Positions 1-11,126 are shown, numbered from the stretch's first letter. The stretch is 64,000 bases of DNA from Marchantia polymorpha subsp. ruderalis (GCA_037833965.1 AP031354.1:15230001-15294000); one strand, 5' to 3'. Notes: generated from the letters alone by a model not told the origin. A program made the numbers and translations.

Positions 1-1871
1 TCTTGAGATGAATCTCCCGAAGATAAGGTTGGCTGATTTCGCTGTCGAATCGACTATTTGCTAATTGTGGTGAGGGTAACATTCTTTTTAGACTCAACAG
101 CTTTAACTCATAATTCACGTGGCTTTCATAAGCAGTGTACATCTTTGAGTTTGCGACTCTTACACGGATATTATTTCCCAACAGGAATCCTGTCATCATT
201 GAGTTGGAAAAGAACGGAGTTAGCAGATCGTTCATAGGAAAACATTGCCCTCATTCATAGGGGCTTTAGAGCAGTGTATTCTGGTTACTGCGTGCAGGTC
301 TGAACTTCAAGCACACCTGGTCTGGAGCAGATGACAGAAGGCAGAGAAGACAGAACGTTGGTATTTTCCCAGCATGGTAACGCGAGATTGTACATGAACT
401 GTCTTCACTTTGGAGGTTCATGAAATATTGTAAAGCCTACCAATGGAATTTTCGTCTTTCCAGAAATGTTACTCAGTGCAACTGTGGGTTTACACATCTC
501 GTAGAGCTGGTTTTGGCGGCATAGTTTCTAGCACTGGATGGATTTGATATAGCTCCAGAATATCTCCAGGATTTAGAATCTTCTCTGGCTCCTGGAACCT
601 CGGGCATTCCCAGGAAAGGTTGCAGTTGTCCTAAGAAATGTAACGACCTTGATTATATGACCACATTTCCATTTGTTATTCTCACGCTTGGACGTCACAT
701 TCTCGATTTTTAGCCTTCAGCGCATAACGCAGAAACCCAAACCGGTAATACTGGTACTATAGGTTCAATGCAACTACAATGCCTGAGTACTACTACTGGT
801 GTCTCAAGGACACGTGATCTATGAGTCGTAAACAATTTCTGAGTAACGGGTTTCACTAATTTCAGTGTCCAGTGGTCTGAGCAAACAGTTGAATGTCGGG
901 TAGGAAGCCTCTTCGAGCCGTGAAAGTTAAAGGCTGTCGGACCTTGACCTCGTTGGATTAGTTTACCTTAATCCAGTGTTGGTTTCTGTCGAAGGTGTTA
1001 GTGGGCTAGAGTGGGTGACCTGAACGGACAGGCGACAAGCATGTAGAATTGGAACCTGCAGCGTGCTATTACCAACGGAAGGAGCCCCATCGACAAGCTA
1101 CCGAAGATCGACGGAATAAAAATCACGGAACCAATGAAAAGAAATGGTGATGCCGGGAGCATTCCAATCCCAACAGCACTGTAAACTGATAAACAAGATA
1201 GGATAGACGGAGTTTCCGTACCGTTTGTCCACACCACCCGCTCGTGAATCTCTTACAAGCAGCAGAGGGTCGAATCCCTTGTCGCGGTGCAGTTATCGAG
1301 GAGGATCCTGTTGTCTCGGAACTCCCCAGACTACCGTTTCTCAAGCTTCGACAACAACGACCGGTGATGTAGATCATTTGCTCTCCAGTTCCCCGCTATT
1401 ATGTCGGCTCACAAGGTAGGGTGACAACCTCAGGGCAGACGAAAAAGGTTGTCTGCCCCGGGACTCGTCACGGCCTCCGGCTTACGTAGAGGTCAATCCT
1501 GACGCTTCAGTTTCACATCACAAATCAACAACTTTGTTCTCAGTGTTTGGTTGTCGAAGTCGTCAGTCTGATGGAGGAGTGAACCGGTCCAGCTGGACGA
1601 GAGCAATCACTTATTTTGCTTGGAGAATTCGCTCATCCTTCAGCCTCTATACACACAGGTAGCGAAGCTGGCGGTGGCAGGATTCCCCCTCTCGCCACAA
1701 GCATGGGCTTGCTGTCGGTCTCTCCGAAAGGAAGGCCCGAGCCTTTGGGCGGAGCCATTCGTACAGCATCAAATTTTCGGATTTCGGCGTTCGGTTACGG
1801 CAGTGACTCGGCATCCCGTAGCACCTGTGAAGAATGGTTATTCGATTTCAAATCGGAGAACATCCTTGCTG
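1..1871. other. 5' flank, no gene resolved
   Basis: Moderately GC-balanced DNA upstream of the first gene. No family is recognisable in any frame. Open frames on both strands at 1.0-1.4 kb and 1.6-1.9 kb mostly begin with non-ATG codons. One minus-strand stretch at about 1060-1190 would encode a hydrophobic segment between an AG acceptor (about 1190) and a GT donor (about 1064), so a small minus-strand membrane-protein exon is possible, but I could not connect it to other exons. The last few hundred bases are probably promoter and leader of the plus-strand gene at 1872. Confidence 0.3.
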
Positions 1872-2995
1872 ATGGCTAGCCAATCGGTACTCCTCCTCCA
1901 CTCAGAACAGCTTTTAAGTCGTGTTCACAAACGATTACGTGCTCGATGTGTGAATTCATTCTCTCCATTCCAAAATCTGCAATCGTAAATTAAAAATTTG
2001 TGTTCAGTCAGCATGTGGACAGTCGCTGTGATCAGTATGGCCTGCCAGTGGAAGAACATGGTTGAATCAATTGTGTCCAGAATTCGCGAGGTGAATTAGT
2101 CCTCTCAGCGGGGTAAATAATTGTCCGCTTGCAGCGTTCGGAGCCGGACTTTGGAAACAATGTTGAAGATGATGAAAGCGGAGACGAATACGATGACGAG
2201 GACAATTCAGGTCAAGTGATGTTCGAGGAGAATGTGGAAATCATAATGCGAGCAGCGATGAACTTGTTTCGTAAGTATTCTTCTAAGGGAATTCGAGCTA
2301 TTAGGGAGATTTCACCACCGGCGATATCCACAGAACTGGTAACACACAGGACCCTAATCATTCTTTCTAGCAAGCCATTCATTTCCAACCTACATCTATG
2401 GTGACCTCCTTCACATTGAATCACTTGTTCTGAATTTCATTCGCACAAGGCTAGTCTAGTCTACTCAGTCCGCTGGACACTACTCGTCGTCGGAAACACC
2501 TCGCCAGGATACCGTGGCTGCCACAGAGAAAGGAATGAAGTGTGTCGTCTATCACTAGCTCTACTCGAGAATTTCACTAATTTCCGGTTCTGAAAGAGAA
2601 TTCTGGTCCTCGCACAAAAGTGCACAATAACCAACCCATTGCAGACGAAACCGGAACGCGAAAGGTGCTCGATACTAAACCCCGTCATGCTTCCCTGGAA
2701 GCGCAGATTGCGTTCGGAGTGAAGGGAACGCTGTGCGTGGCTTTTTTATGGGTATTCAGGGCGATACTGGAGGTGAGACTGGCTGCCCGTCTCTTGAACG
2801 GACCATTGTTGAGGTTGATAGTCAACCCGTCGTCCGCTCTCATCCTCACCCCTTTCTTCGTACTGTGCTGTGCTGCAGATCTTCTGCTCGATGGCAACTT
2901 ATGTCTTCGCCGGACTTCTCGTCCTGCGATTGGCTTGGTCTGTGGTGGCGAGCTCCCAACCTCGTGACCCGAGCTGGTCCGCCGACGGGAATTAG
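1872..2995 (+). CDS. Small two-helix membrane protein, unrecognised, five exons
   Basis: Inferred from splice sites: exons 1872-1984, 2036-2090, 2135-2270, 2645-2772, 2879-2995. Every junction is GT...AG, the phases match (2, 0, 1, 0) and the sum is 549 nt, giving 182 residues plus TAG. The N-terminus (MASQSVLLLHSEQLLSRVHK) is basic and lacks acidic residues except one, like an organelle transit peptide. Residues about 62-78 are strongly acidic (EDDESGDEYDDED). Two hydrophobic segments follow: CVAFLWVFRAILE (about 130-143) and MATYVFAGLLVLRLAW (about 149-164), split exactly by the last intron. An AATAAA at 3284-3289 could be its poly(A) signal. I do not recognise the family. The reading-frame continuity across five exons argues strongly for a real gene. 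The ATG at 1872 is the first in frame; an upstream coding exon cannot be excluded. Confidence 0.62.
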
Positions 2996-4087
2996 ACCAA
3001 CAGACCGGCACTCGATACATGAGTTCCACATTCTATTTCGAATTTGTAAAATCCTGTGATAGAAGTTGACCATATGTATAATTGAACAAATTTTTATCTC
3101 GACAGCTTGACATACTCATCGAACTTTGATATGGTTCTTCACACTTTGACACAACTCTTCGTTGCTTGATTGATCTGCTGTAATCACGTTCTGTGGATTG
3201 TCTGGGTTGTGCACACAATATTCACCTCTAATCACCTCTACTTGTTGTGTATACACGTATCCCTCTTCCACTCTAATATCTTAAATAAAGAATAGATCTC
3301 GTGTGACGTTCAGGTTAAGAACTGGAAACTTGTTTGATCCTCCTCACAAAAGTCAAAGCCTTTTCCTGATAACAAAGAAAAAATTCGTTTCATATACATA
3401 AGACTTTTAATATGTGAAACATGAAACTCTCCAAGTAAAGACCTTGACACTTGGTACTCCAAACAAAACACGTACCCTTTTCCAACATGTTCAACTAAAA
3501 TTCGACGCTCATACATACAAGGTTCCGAGTAAAGAGCATGAGAGTGAAAGAGAGTTCTTCATAAATGGATTTCGTTTTTTTGATACACTCGCAGAAGGGT
3601 GCAATGCTTCATAGATACAATTCGCCGAGGGGCGAAGAGGGTCTGCGGCGATAAGCCTCCGACGGGCTTCATGGAGCCCAGCAACACTGATCTCAACGAC
3701 AGCAAGAATCCTCCCGAAAATTCTACTTGAAAAGCTCCAAGTCGTTACCGACGGACAATGGGCAAGTCTCGTGGAGGGAGACCTGTCGCTGCCGGTCGCT
3801 TCCGGTCGAGTCCTGCCTTGACGACTCATCGATCTCCGAAGACTTCAGACCCATCCGACGTGGCAATGTCTTGCGAGCGGTCGTGTCAAAACTGTGGTCA
3901 TGCTCCAATGCACACGTGGAGTTCGGAACGGGCCAATACCGCGAGCCGGACTCTCTCAATTCTCGGAGCCTTCTCTTCGTCTGTGCGGCGTGACCGGCAA
4001 CTTTTGATCCGCTCCACATGCCGGTTGACCTTGCCACGTCGGCCGGCCACCGCGACCTCCCTCTTCTTGCACAGAATGCCTCGTCCC
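2996..4087. other. Convergent 3' intergenic region
   Basis: This stretch lies between the stop codons of the plus-strand membrane-protein gene and the minus-strand TRM10 gene, so it should hold both 3' UTRs. An AATAAA hexamer sits at 3284-3289 on the plus strand. Overlapping open frames at 3.5-4.1 kb on both strands have no recognisable domain, and the minus-strand ones lie just downstream of the TRM10 stop, in what is probably its 3' UTR. Confidence 0.4.
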
Positions 4088-5968
4088 CTAACTTTCCTCC
4101 TTCTCCTCCTTCTCGTCTCTTTCCAGATCCCCTTCAGCTGCCCTCTTTCTCAGGGGCACTACTTGGCGCAGAGTTTGCTTCCAGTCTTTCAGCTTTTGGA
4201 AGCACAGCAGCAGCTCCATAACCTGATTCACAGTCAAAACCTGCAAAAGACGAACCACTTGCCCCTCAGTGGATGATCGAGTGGGAGATGTCTGCGCAAA
4301 CCTCCGAATGAAAACAAGTAATCAAGACCAAAGTTCATTTGCTCTCAAATAGTGTGTATTATTATAATCTATTCTCTCTATATATTGCTTTATATTGCTC
4401 TATACGGCAGAATTCCACACAACACACCCTATGCCATTCCTACTTTTAATGGTTTTGGAAAAATAACGCACCTTAGATCCTGCCATCTTAAGGTGATCGC
4501 CCACTGGCAGCTTCGCCGTCGCAATGCCTTGTTCCTTGGCTTTATCCAAGGTTATGTTTTTCCACCTGTTGCGATCTACTAACCCTCCGACAATGTAAAT
4601 CTTGGAGCTGTCAAGTTCCTCCAAAATGGTCTCTGAGTCTGCTGTCAAGTACACCAAGTCTTCTTTCCGGTCCTTGAACACATCCAGATAAGACGCCTCT
4701 TCTTTGTGGAGGAGCCAATTTTTATATCCTGAAATTTTCTCAAGCGATTCTTGGATCGTCCCCGTCACTCCTGTCAATGTGATTCGCCCTGGGTGCTCTG
4801 CTCTCGCATTGGCAGCGTACGAGTACATCACCTGATCCGACAGAAGTAATCCGTCAGTCACTAAGTGAAGCAGAATCAGGTAGTACTCATGGGACCCGAA
4901 CAGTTTAGCGACAACAAAAATGACTCGCGTGAATTTCGAGACAGCAACTGATATAGAACCACTAAACCTATATTACCGAAACAATGCCTCGACAATTTCC
5001 ATCAGCGAGTAGTACTCACGAACTGTTAAGAAAGGGATCGCGGACATTACATTACATCCAGAACCGGCAATTGTCTGGGTTTTATGACTGCAGAAGCAAA
5101 CAAATGATCTGGTGCTAGGTGCTAGGTGCTAGGTTCGGAAGAAGATTTAAGTCTGTAGAGATAGAACATTCTTGAATTTAAATTGGTGCCAACCATCGAA
5201 AGTGGGAACGCGGACTCCTGCAGGGTTTGATGGTCTGTGCATACACTGCTCGCATTTTCCACGGAAAGATCAAATTGAGATTTCAAAGCCAGCTGAATGG
5301 GGACTGTTGTGCTAGACCTGAGGACATACCTGCTGGATTAAGCTGGTGAGCTCCTGAGGTTTCATGAGGTGGCTGAACTCGAGGTCTATGACGTAATTTT
5401 GACCCGAAGTCAAGGCCTCCCTGAGCTTGTCCTTCCTCTGCTTCTGCTCATCCTTGCGCTCCTTTCGAACATCCGTCTTCTCCTGCTTCGCTTTCTCTCT
5501 CTCCTCCTCCGTCATGAGGGCGAGCTTCTCTTCCCACTCTTTTCGTTTCCTCTTGGATTCTTCATGTCGTTTCTCCTTCTCGGCCGCCTTTCGCATCTTC
5601 TTCTTAATCTTGTACCTCCTCGCTTTCTCGGCATTCTTCAGTGCCGACTTCGACATCGGCCCCGGGGCTTCATCCTCTTCCTCATCGTCGCTCTCATTCT
5701 CCTCCTCGGATCTATTGTCATTCTGACCGGCATCCCCAGATTTGTCCACCTTGCCATCCTCCACTGAGGATTTGTCTACCTTCGGACCCTCATCCCCTGA
5801 CCTGCCACCTTCGGCATCCATGGGCAAAACTTCACCCTCTTCCACGTCCTCCGCCTCGACGACCTTCGCAGCGCCATTCTCAGCGGCCTTCGATTTCTTC
5901 CCCACCTTCGTGTGCCCGTTTTTCCCCGCGGCCAGAGCCTTCGTTTTCTCCATACCTGCAATTACCAT
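4088..5968 (-). CDS. TRM10: tRNA (guanine(9)-N1)-methyltransferase, TRM10 family
   Basis: Methylates N1 of guanine 9 in tRNAs with S-adenosylmethionine (family knowledge). Exons on the minus strand: 5968-5330, 4831-4472, 4240-4088, all in phase 0, 383 residues. Residues 1-180 are low-complexity: acidic, then a Lys/Arg/Glu-rich predicted coiled coil, as in other TRM10 N-termini. The SPOUT domain starts around VIDLEFSHLM (about 195). It contains LTADSE (275-280), GGLVDRNR with the conserved aspartate at 299, AKLPVGDHLKM (320-330), and the C-terminal VLTVNQVMELLL and WKQTLRQVVPLRKR. The very end is a Glu/Lys tail. A second in-frame ATG at 5953 would remove five residues and cannot be ruled out. 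The gene is divergent from the DiT gene. No truncation or missing catalytic motif is visible. Confidence 0.93.
5111..5134. repeat. GGTGCTA tandem repeat in TRM10 intron 1
   Basis: Three perfect 7-bp copies (GGTGCTA) plus a partial fourth lie in the intron between TRM10 exons 1 and 2. It is a short minisatellite with no evident role. Confidence 0.8.
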
Positions 5969-6334
5969 CGCCTAACCTCTTAAACCCTCAGCCTACTCTC
6001 AAAGCGAAAACAAAGCCTTCTCTTCTCGCTCGTTCCAGCCCTCCTCCTCCCCTCCTCCTCTTCACCCGAACGCGATGAAACCACGCAATCCCAGGATCCC
6101 GCACGATCACTCCCTCCCTCCCTCCCTCTTCTACGATCGCTCCAAAACCCTCAAGGCGTCCAAAGCCCTCGACGGCAGCCAAAAACTGTAAGAGGAAATT
6201 CCATTCACCGCAGAGGCGGCTACGGGCGGAGAAACGGGGCACTCGACCGACCCGACTCGACCCGACCCGACCCTAATGAAGGCGAATCGGCTTCGTCGAG
6301 GGAGCCATCGCCCTTGCCTTATGCGAATGGCCGA

Positions 6335-6358
6335 GGGGGCGGGGGGCGGGGGGCGGGG
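6335..6358 (+). repeat. G-run block, G-quadruplex candidate
   Basis: Four runs of 5, 6, 6 and 4 guanines are separated by single cytosines on the plus strand. The geometry meets the classical four-run quadruplex rule with one-base loops. It lies about 370 bp upstream of the TRM10 start and about 840 bp upstream of the DiT start. Confidence 0.8.
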
Positions 6359-6764
6359 ACTGCGCAATTACACAATTCCCCCATGCCCATGAGGAGGAGC
6401 AGCAGCACCGGTTCCGCCGGATGGATCCAACCCTAATACCCTGTACTGTACTCTTCTGTCGACGCTCGGCGCCTTTCGTCACTGTGTTTTGTCCTCTTCC
6501 AGAGCTCCTCCACTTCTTCTTCTGCTTCTGGCTCGCTCTACCCCCCGCACGGGTTGAGGGTGTCGGTTGTTCCCGTCGGGGGAGCGGGGGCTGAGAATCA
6601 ATGAGGCGACGTGCACTTGTCAGCTTACTGTCCACAGAAGCTACGACCTTCTCCGGGACTCGAGGGTCGTGTCAGAAAGTGTACTTGAGCGGATCCGGGG
6701 TCCGGACGAGAGCTCCATCGCCGCAGTGTGCTGTACTGGGATCGCCCTACGACCTCGGTACCGC

Positions 6765-6783
6765 CGTCGTCGTCGTCGTCGTG
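6765..6783. repeat. GTC/CGT trinucleotide microsatellite
   Basis: About six uninterrupted CGT units in the TRM10-DiT upstream region. Confidence 0.85.
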
Positions 6784-6979
6784 CAGCAGCGAAGGCTCTC
6801 GTGGAGCTGAGATACTTTCTGTGGATCAAATTATTCTTGTGGGTGGCAGATGAATGTGTGTGTTTTGTGTGTGCGTCACGTTGCGCGGAGCGTGGAGATT
6901 GGAGCTGGCGAGAGGCTACGGGAGGCAGGCGGGCCGTGCACCTTGACGTCCTCGCAAGAGAGCGATGATGCCACGGTCG

Positions 6980-6999
6980 CTGCTGCTGCTGCTGCTGCA
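6980..6999. repeat. CTG trinucleotide microsatellite
   Basis: About seven CTG units, about 200 bp upstream of the DiT ATG and probably in promoter or leader. Confidence 0.85.
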
Positions 7000-7103
7000 G
7001 CACCAAGGCCTCTGCTGCTTCGGATGGGTAGGGGTTTTCGGAGGATTGATGCGTGATTCCGGGGGTGGCGTCGAGGATTCATGAGCAGCTCCGGCTCCTT
7101 CTC

Positions 7104-7134
7104 GTGAGTGAGTGAGTGAGAGAGAGAGAGAGAG
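7104..7134. repeat. GTGA/GA microsatellite
   Basis: Four GTGA units run into about eight GA dinucleotides. GA-rich tracts near plant transcription starts can bind BPC/GAGA-type factors; whether this one does is inference. Confidence 0.8.
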
Positions 7135-7162
7135 CGAGTGAGGGAGAGGGAGCCCGACACCG

Positions 7163-7196
7163 AGGGAGGGAGGGAGGGAGGGAGGGAGGAAGGGAG
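7163..7196 (+). repeat. GGGA tetranucleotide run abutting the DiT start codon
   Basis: Seven or more GGGA units end six bases before the DiT ATG, so the run is almost certainly in the 5' UTR. On the sense strand it has enough three-G runs with one-base loops to form an RNA or DNA G-quadruplex. Confidence 0.85.
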
Positions 7197-7201
7197 CGAC
7201 G

Positions 7202-8959
7202 ATGGCGTTACGATGTGGCCCTTCCGCTCCACTCTCCCAGAGTTCAGGATGGTGGGCCGAGCCCTGTGGGTTAGAATTCTCCCGCTGGCGGTCACCTCCT
7301 CCTTCGTCTTGCTTTCTCTCTCCCACTTCTGCAATTCTTGCCATTCCAACGATTCGTCGTCGCAGCTTGCGATCGTCTCCTCTCGAATCGCAAGTGAGGG
7401 AGGGGCCTAGCCGATTTCCACCCTGTCAACTATTGGTCCGGACTCCCCAGAAAGCATTCTTTCCAAGGAGAAGAGATGTTGTCGAAGCAGCAGCAGCTGC
7501 TGGAGAGAAGCCGGACTCTGCACCGAAGCAGGTGCAGCTCAGCGGTGCAAAGCCAATCCCTCTGCTGCTTTCGGTGTCCCTCGGTCTGGCGTTCAGATTC
7601 CTCGTCCCGAGACCCGTTTCTGTGACGCCTCAGGCATGGCAGCTCTTCGCCATTTTTTTGTCGACGATCTCGGGGCTTGTCTTTGCTCCTCTGCCGGTGG
7701 GAGCATGGGCGTTCCTGGGGCTGACGGTCACTGTCCTCACCAAGACCCTCCCGTTTTCCGTGGCATTCCACGCGTTCACGAACGAGGTGCTCTGGCTGAT
7801 TGTGATCTCCTTCTTCTTTGCCAGGGGATTTGTGAAGACTGGGCTCGGAGATCGTGTGGCAACTTATTTTGTGAAATGGTTTGGGAAGAGTACTCTGGGA
7901 TTGTCGTATGGTCTAACTCTGGCCGAGGCTCTCATCTGTCCGGCGATGCCCAGTACAACAGCACGAGCTGGAGGCATCTTTTTGCCCATTATCTCATCCC
8001 TGGCCATTCAAGCCGGAAGCAAACCGAGGGACAAAAGCTCTTCCAAGCTGGGAGGATTTCTGATCCAGTGTCAACTGCAGGCAGCAGGCCATTCCAGTGC
8101 CTTGTTTCTGACCGGGAGTGCTCAGAATCTTCTCTGCCTGAATCTGGCCAAAGAGTTGGGCGTCATTATCGCTAACCCCTGGATGACCTGGTTCAAAGCT
8201 GCGAGCGTGCCAGCAATATTTGCCCTCCTCACCACTCCCCTTCTCATGTACAAAATTTTCCCTCCAGATTTGAAGCAAATCCCCAACGCCCCTATGATGG
8301 CTCAGAAGAAATTGGAAGAGTTGGGCCCCGTCTCGAGAAATGAATGGATCATGTTGGCAACAATGCTGCTGGCGGTGATCCTCTGGTCTCTCGGTGATAT
8401 CATCGGAGTTGCGAGCGGTGTCGCGGCCATGGTCGGGTTGTCCGTCTTGCTCCTCACTGGGGTGCTGAAATGGGACGATTGCCTTGCCGAGAAGGCGGCT
8501 TGGGATACCCTCACGTGGTTTGCAGTGCTTGTGAGCATGGCTAGTCAATTGACCAAATTGGGATTCATACGCTACTTGACTGGAATCGTTCAGGGGACGC
8601 TCTCCCAGTACTCTCTCAGTTGGCCTGCCACCTTTGCAATTCTGCAGACGGCATACTTCTTTTCTCACTACCTCTTCGCCAGTCAGATAGGCCATGTTAG
8701 TGCCTTGTTCTCAGCTATCATGGCCATGCAGATTGCTGCTGGCGTGCCTCCCGTGCTCGCAACCCTTGCCTTGGCTTTCAATACCAATCTCTCTGGAGCG
8801 CTCACTCATTACAGCAGCGCCAAGGCAGCCGTTTACTATGGAGCGGGCTTCGTGGAGTTGTCCGATGTTTGCAGGCTGGGAGCTGTGTTTGCCGTGAAGA
8901 ACTTGCTTGTGTGGGCAGTCGTGGGAATGCCTTGGTGGAAGTACCTTGGGCTGTACTGA
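7202..8959 (+). CDS. DIT2: Chloroplast dicarboxylate/malate translocator, DiT family (DiT2-like)
   Basis: Plastid inner-envelope antiporter that exchanges dicarboxylates such as glutamate or 2-oxoglutarate for malate, linking photorespiratory ammonia assimilation with the cytosol (family knowledge). A single uninterrupted exon encodes 585 residues, the usual length. Residues 1-110 are Ser/Arg/Pro-rich and poorly conserved, fitting a transit peptide. The mature part starts near AKPIPLLLSVSLGL (116) and shows VTPQAWQLFAIFLSTISGLV (141-160), PLPVGAWAFLGL, FFFARGFVKTGLGDR, PSTTARAGG (250-258), NTNLSGALTHYSS and the terminal WWKYLGLY. About 12 hydrophobic segments are visible. AGSKP and GHSSALFLTGSAQNLLCL look closer to DiT2 than to DiT1, but the subtype is inference. 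The ATG at 7202 directly follows the GGGA tract. Confidence 0.93.
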   Translation: MALRCGPSAPLSQSSGWWAEPCGLEFSRWRSPPPSSCFLSPTSAILAIPTIRRRSLRSSPLESQVREGPSRFPPCQLLVRTPQKAFFPRRRDVVEAAAAAGEKPDSAPKQVQLSGAKPIPLLLSVSLGLAFRFLVPRPVSVTPQAWQLFAIFLSTISGLVFAPLPVGAWAFLGLTVTVLTKTLPFSVAFHAFTNEVLWLIVISFFFARGFVKTGLGDRVATYFVKWFGKSTLGLSYGLTLAEALICPAMPSTTARAGGIFLPIISSLAIQAGSKPRDKSSSKLGGFLIQCQLQAAGHSSALFLTGSAQNLLCLNLAKELGVIIANPWMTWFKAASVPAIFALLTTPLLMYKIFPPDLKQIPNAPMMAQKKLEELGPVSRNEWIMLATMLLAVILWSLGDIIGVASGVAAMVGLSVLLLTGVLKWDDCLAEKAAWDTLTWFAVLVSMASQLTKLGFIRYLTGIVQGTLSQYSLSWPATFAILQTAYFFSHYLFASQIGHVSALFSAIMAMQIAAGVPPVLATLALAFNTNLSGALTHYSSAKAAVYYGAGFVELSDVCRLGAVFAVKNLLVWAVVGMPWWKYLGLY

Positions 8960-10330
8960 AAGAGGTTCGCTGCAAGCGTGGAGTCTCTCTTCCGTGCTAC
9001 CGTTTTGATCTCCTGATTTTTTGGTACTCGAGCAAGTACCCGTCGAGAAGAAAGATAGGCGATTTTTTGGCCTCCTCGAACAGGAGCCCAACTGACATAG
9101 CTCGTAGATCACACTGTCACATCTGTCCTCGATCAGACGAGAAATTCACTAGAGTGTACTCTGTATTATAGTGTAGAACTTAATTCTTCATTCGGATTCA
9201 CTCGTCAGGAGTAGAACATGCCGCACAGACAGAAATCTGTGGTTCTGTGTTCAGGCACTAGAAGGAGTAGCTAGCTAGCTAGTAATCAGATATCGTTCGA
9301 AATCACGAAAAGCCAAGGACTGCTGCGGGGAGCGGGCAGAACAGGCAGAGGTTCGAAATGAGCATGCGTGTGGTTAATCTTGAAAATTCTTTCACATTCT
9401 GAAGTACGCACATTCTGCCAGAGAATTGGAATTGATTGGACTACATTGCTCATAGGACCCATGGTCGAATGTTAATCTATCCGACACAGCGGGCTTCACC
9501 GATCATAACAGCATCGAACTAATTCTTGCTACATGACTGCGGTGTTGGTCAACCTGCTCTCAGTGCACTGAGTGCAATCCGAGCCCATCAGTCTTGTAGG
9601 CATTCGACGAACACCATAATTGCCGATTTCGTAGGAGGTCGTGTCTGGTGCACAGTACGTCATTCTTCTGCGAAACGGGAACCTCCGTCGACATAGCTCT
9701 CGTGTTCTCAGAATGCCCTCACGAACTGGCACCTGGAATCCGAGAGTCGATTGTCTCCGGAAATGTCTCCGGAGTCATCATCTTTCGCAATGCTCCGTCG
9801 AGTTCGGTGGCACCCGTCAACTGTCGTAGGATCACAGTTGACGCGCCGTCGGACATGAGTCAAATATCATTATTTGCAACCATCGAACAGGAGAACAGTA
9901 TAGTTCGAACCACTCCCGCAAGAGCCAGGACGAACTGACTCGAAATACGGCCCAACGTTAACATTCGTGATTTGCGGTGGAGCCCGAGGTGTCCTATCTC
10001 CTGACTCACGGCGAATCTTCACTGACGAAGATTGTACCCGACGTTTTAGCGTCGCCGTAAATCAGGGTGGAGATTCCGGGTGAGACTAAAATGTCATGTA
10101 AGACCTTGATCGGCGCGGGACAAAGGTTACAATCGTTGAGGAAGTATCTCTACAAGCTACTGGATTTGGTAATATTGCTTGAGAATAAGAAGGGCCAAGT
10201 GTATCGAAAAAAACTCTGGTAATTATCCAACTATACACAACCATTAACGACCATAGGTCACGTTCCTCATGCAATCGGTGAACTCTGTACAATGATGACA
10301 AGTACTACATTTAAAACCAAAAAAATAATG
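8960..10330. other. 3' flank of DiT, no gene resolved
   Basis: The first few hundred bases are probably the DiT 3' UTR. A four-unit CTAG run lies near 9271. Between 9.5 and 9.95 kb the GC content stays high and both strands carry 60-100 codon open frames without recognisable domains. This could be a gene fragment, but no splice-consistent model emerged. After about 10.33 kb the composition drops sharply to AT-rich. Confidence 0.35.
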
Positions 10331-11126
10331 CTAATAAGTATAAACTAAAGTATATGACAAATTGCATGCCATGCAATATGAGAGTCTTTTTATTTCTTAA
10401 TGAACATGTAATGCAACAAAGCAATCATATTTTTTAATACCCCTAACTATTGAAATTTTGTCTATCATTGGCACACTGGCAGTCCATACAAGAAGATTAT
10501 TAATCGCTCCTTCATGAATATTGTCCTACAAATACCTATTACCGTTTGCAACCATAACTTAATATTTTCAAATTGCACATAAAATTTTACTTCTACTTAC
10601 TACCAAAGACTTCTCCATGTCATTTGTCTAATCTCAGCTGTAATTGCGAATATAAAAGTACTTAAAATCATTGTGGTCAGCTAATCAAATGAACATCAAG
10701 TAAAAAATACATTTGATATAACTAAAGTAAGTTCAGTTTTTAAATGAAGACGTGGATAAATTGATGGAGCCCAAATCAAATCACATTAATAACAATGTAA
10801 ATTGATTTCTACAAGTCTAAAATATCTAATGCATAGTTGGATTTAAAAGTTTAATCTCTTCATTCAAAAAGTTGTAGTCTATGTTAAGATGAAAGTGTTA
10901 GCAATAGCCCAAATCGGCATCTTAAACTTGAAATCGATGTACTCGATAAATGATATTAGGGTATCGGTTGATTTGTTTATGCATTTCATGTACTTCTAAG
11001 CGCGGCAAGTCGCATGGAACAAAAATTATTGTTCGAAGAGATTAATATTTGGGTCAAAAGGAAAAAATACATATATTGTTTGTGTCTTATGTCTTCTATC
11101 TTGTATTTTCTATTAGCTTTTCTTGT
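10331..11126. other. AT-rich intergenic DNA
   Basis: Abrupt change to AT-rich sequence full of stop codons. No gene is seen. The right end may contain an unrecognised LTR, because a primer-binding-site-like sequence follows at about 11128. Confidence 0.4.

Larger units (their letters stand above)
5969..7201. promoter_or_regulatory. Shared divergent upstream region of TRM10 and DiT
   Basis: These 1,233 bases separate two divergently transcribed start codons and must hold both promoters and 5' leaders. The region is GC-rich and full of simple repeats, listed separately: a G5-G6-G6-G4 block (6335-6358), a GTC run (6765-6783), a CTG run (6980-6999), a GTGA/GA run (7104-7134) and a GGGA run (7163-7196). 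Open frames on both strands here are repeat-driven and not credible genes. No clear TATA box is seen near either gene, which suggests broad initiation. Confidence 0.65.

Noticed and set aside
1000-1237. Minus-strand hydrophobic 79-codon frame as a gene
   Set aside because: Begins at GTG, and no adjoining exons with matching phase could be found on either side, so left unannotated.
1271-1281. T-arm-like GGTCGAATCCC as part of a tRNA
   Set aside because: No D-arm or anticodon arm at the proper distance on either strand.
7994-8695. 233-codon open frame on the minus strand
   Set aside because: Lies entirely antisense to the conserved DiT coding sequence, has no domain, and arises from the codon composition of the real gene.
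9529-9938. Gene at 9.5-9.9 kb
   Set aside because: Competing open frames on both strands of similar length, no recognised domain, no splice-consistent extension; kept only as an unassigned patch.
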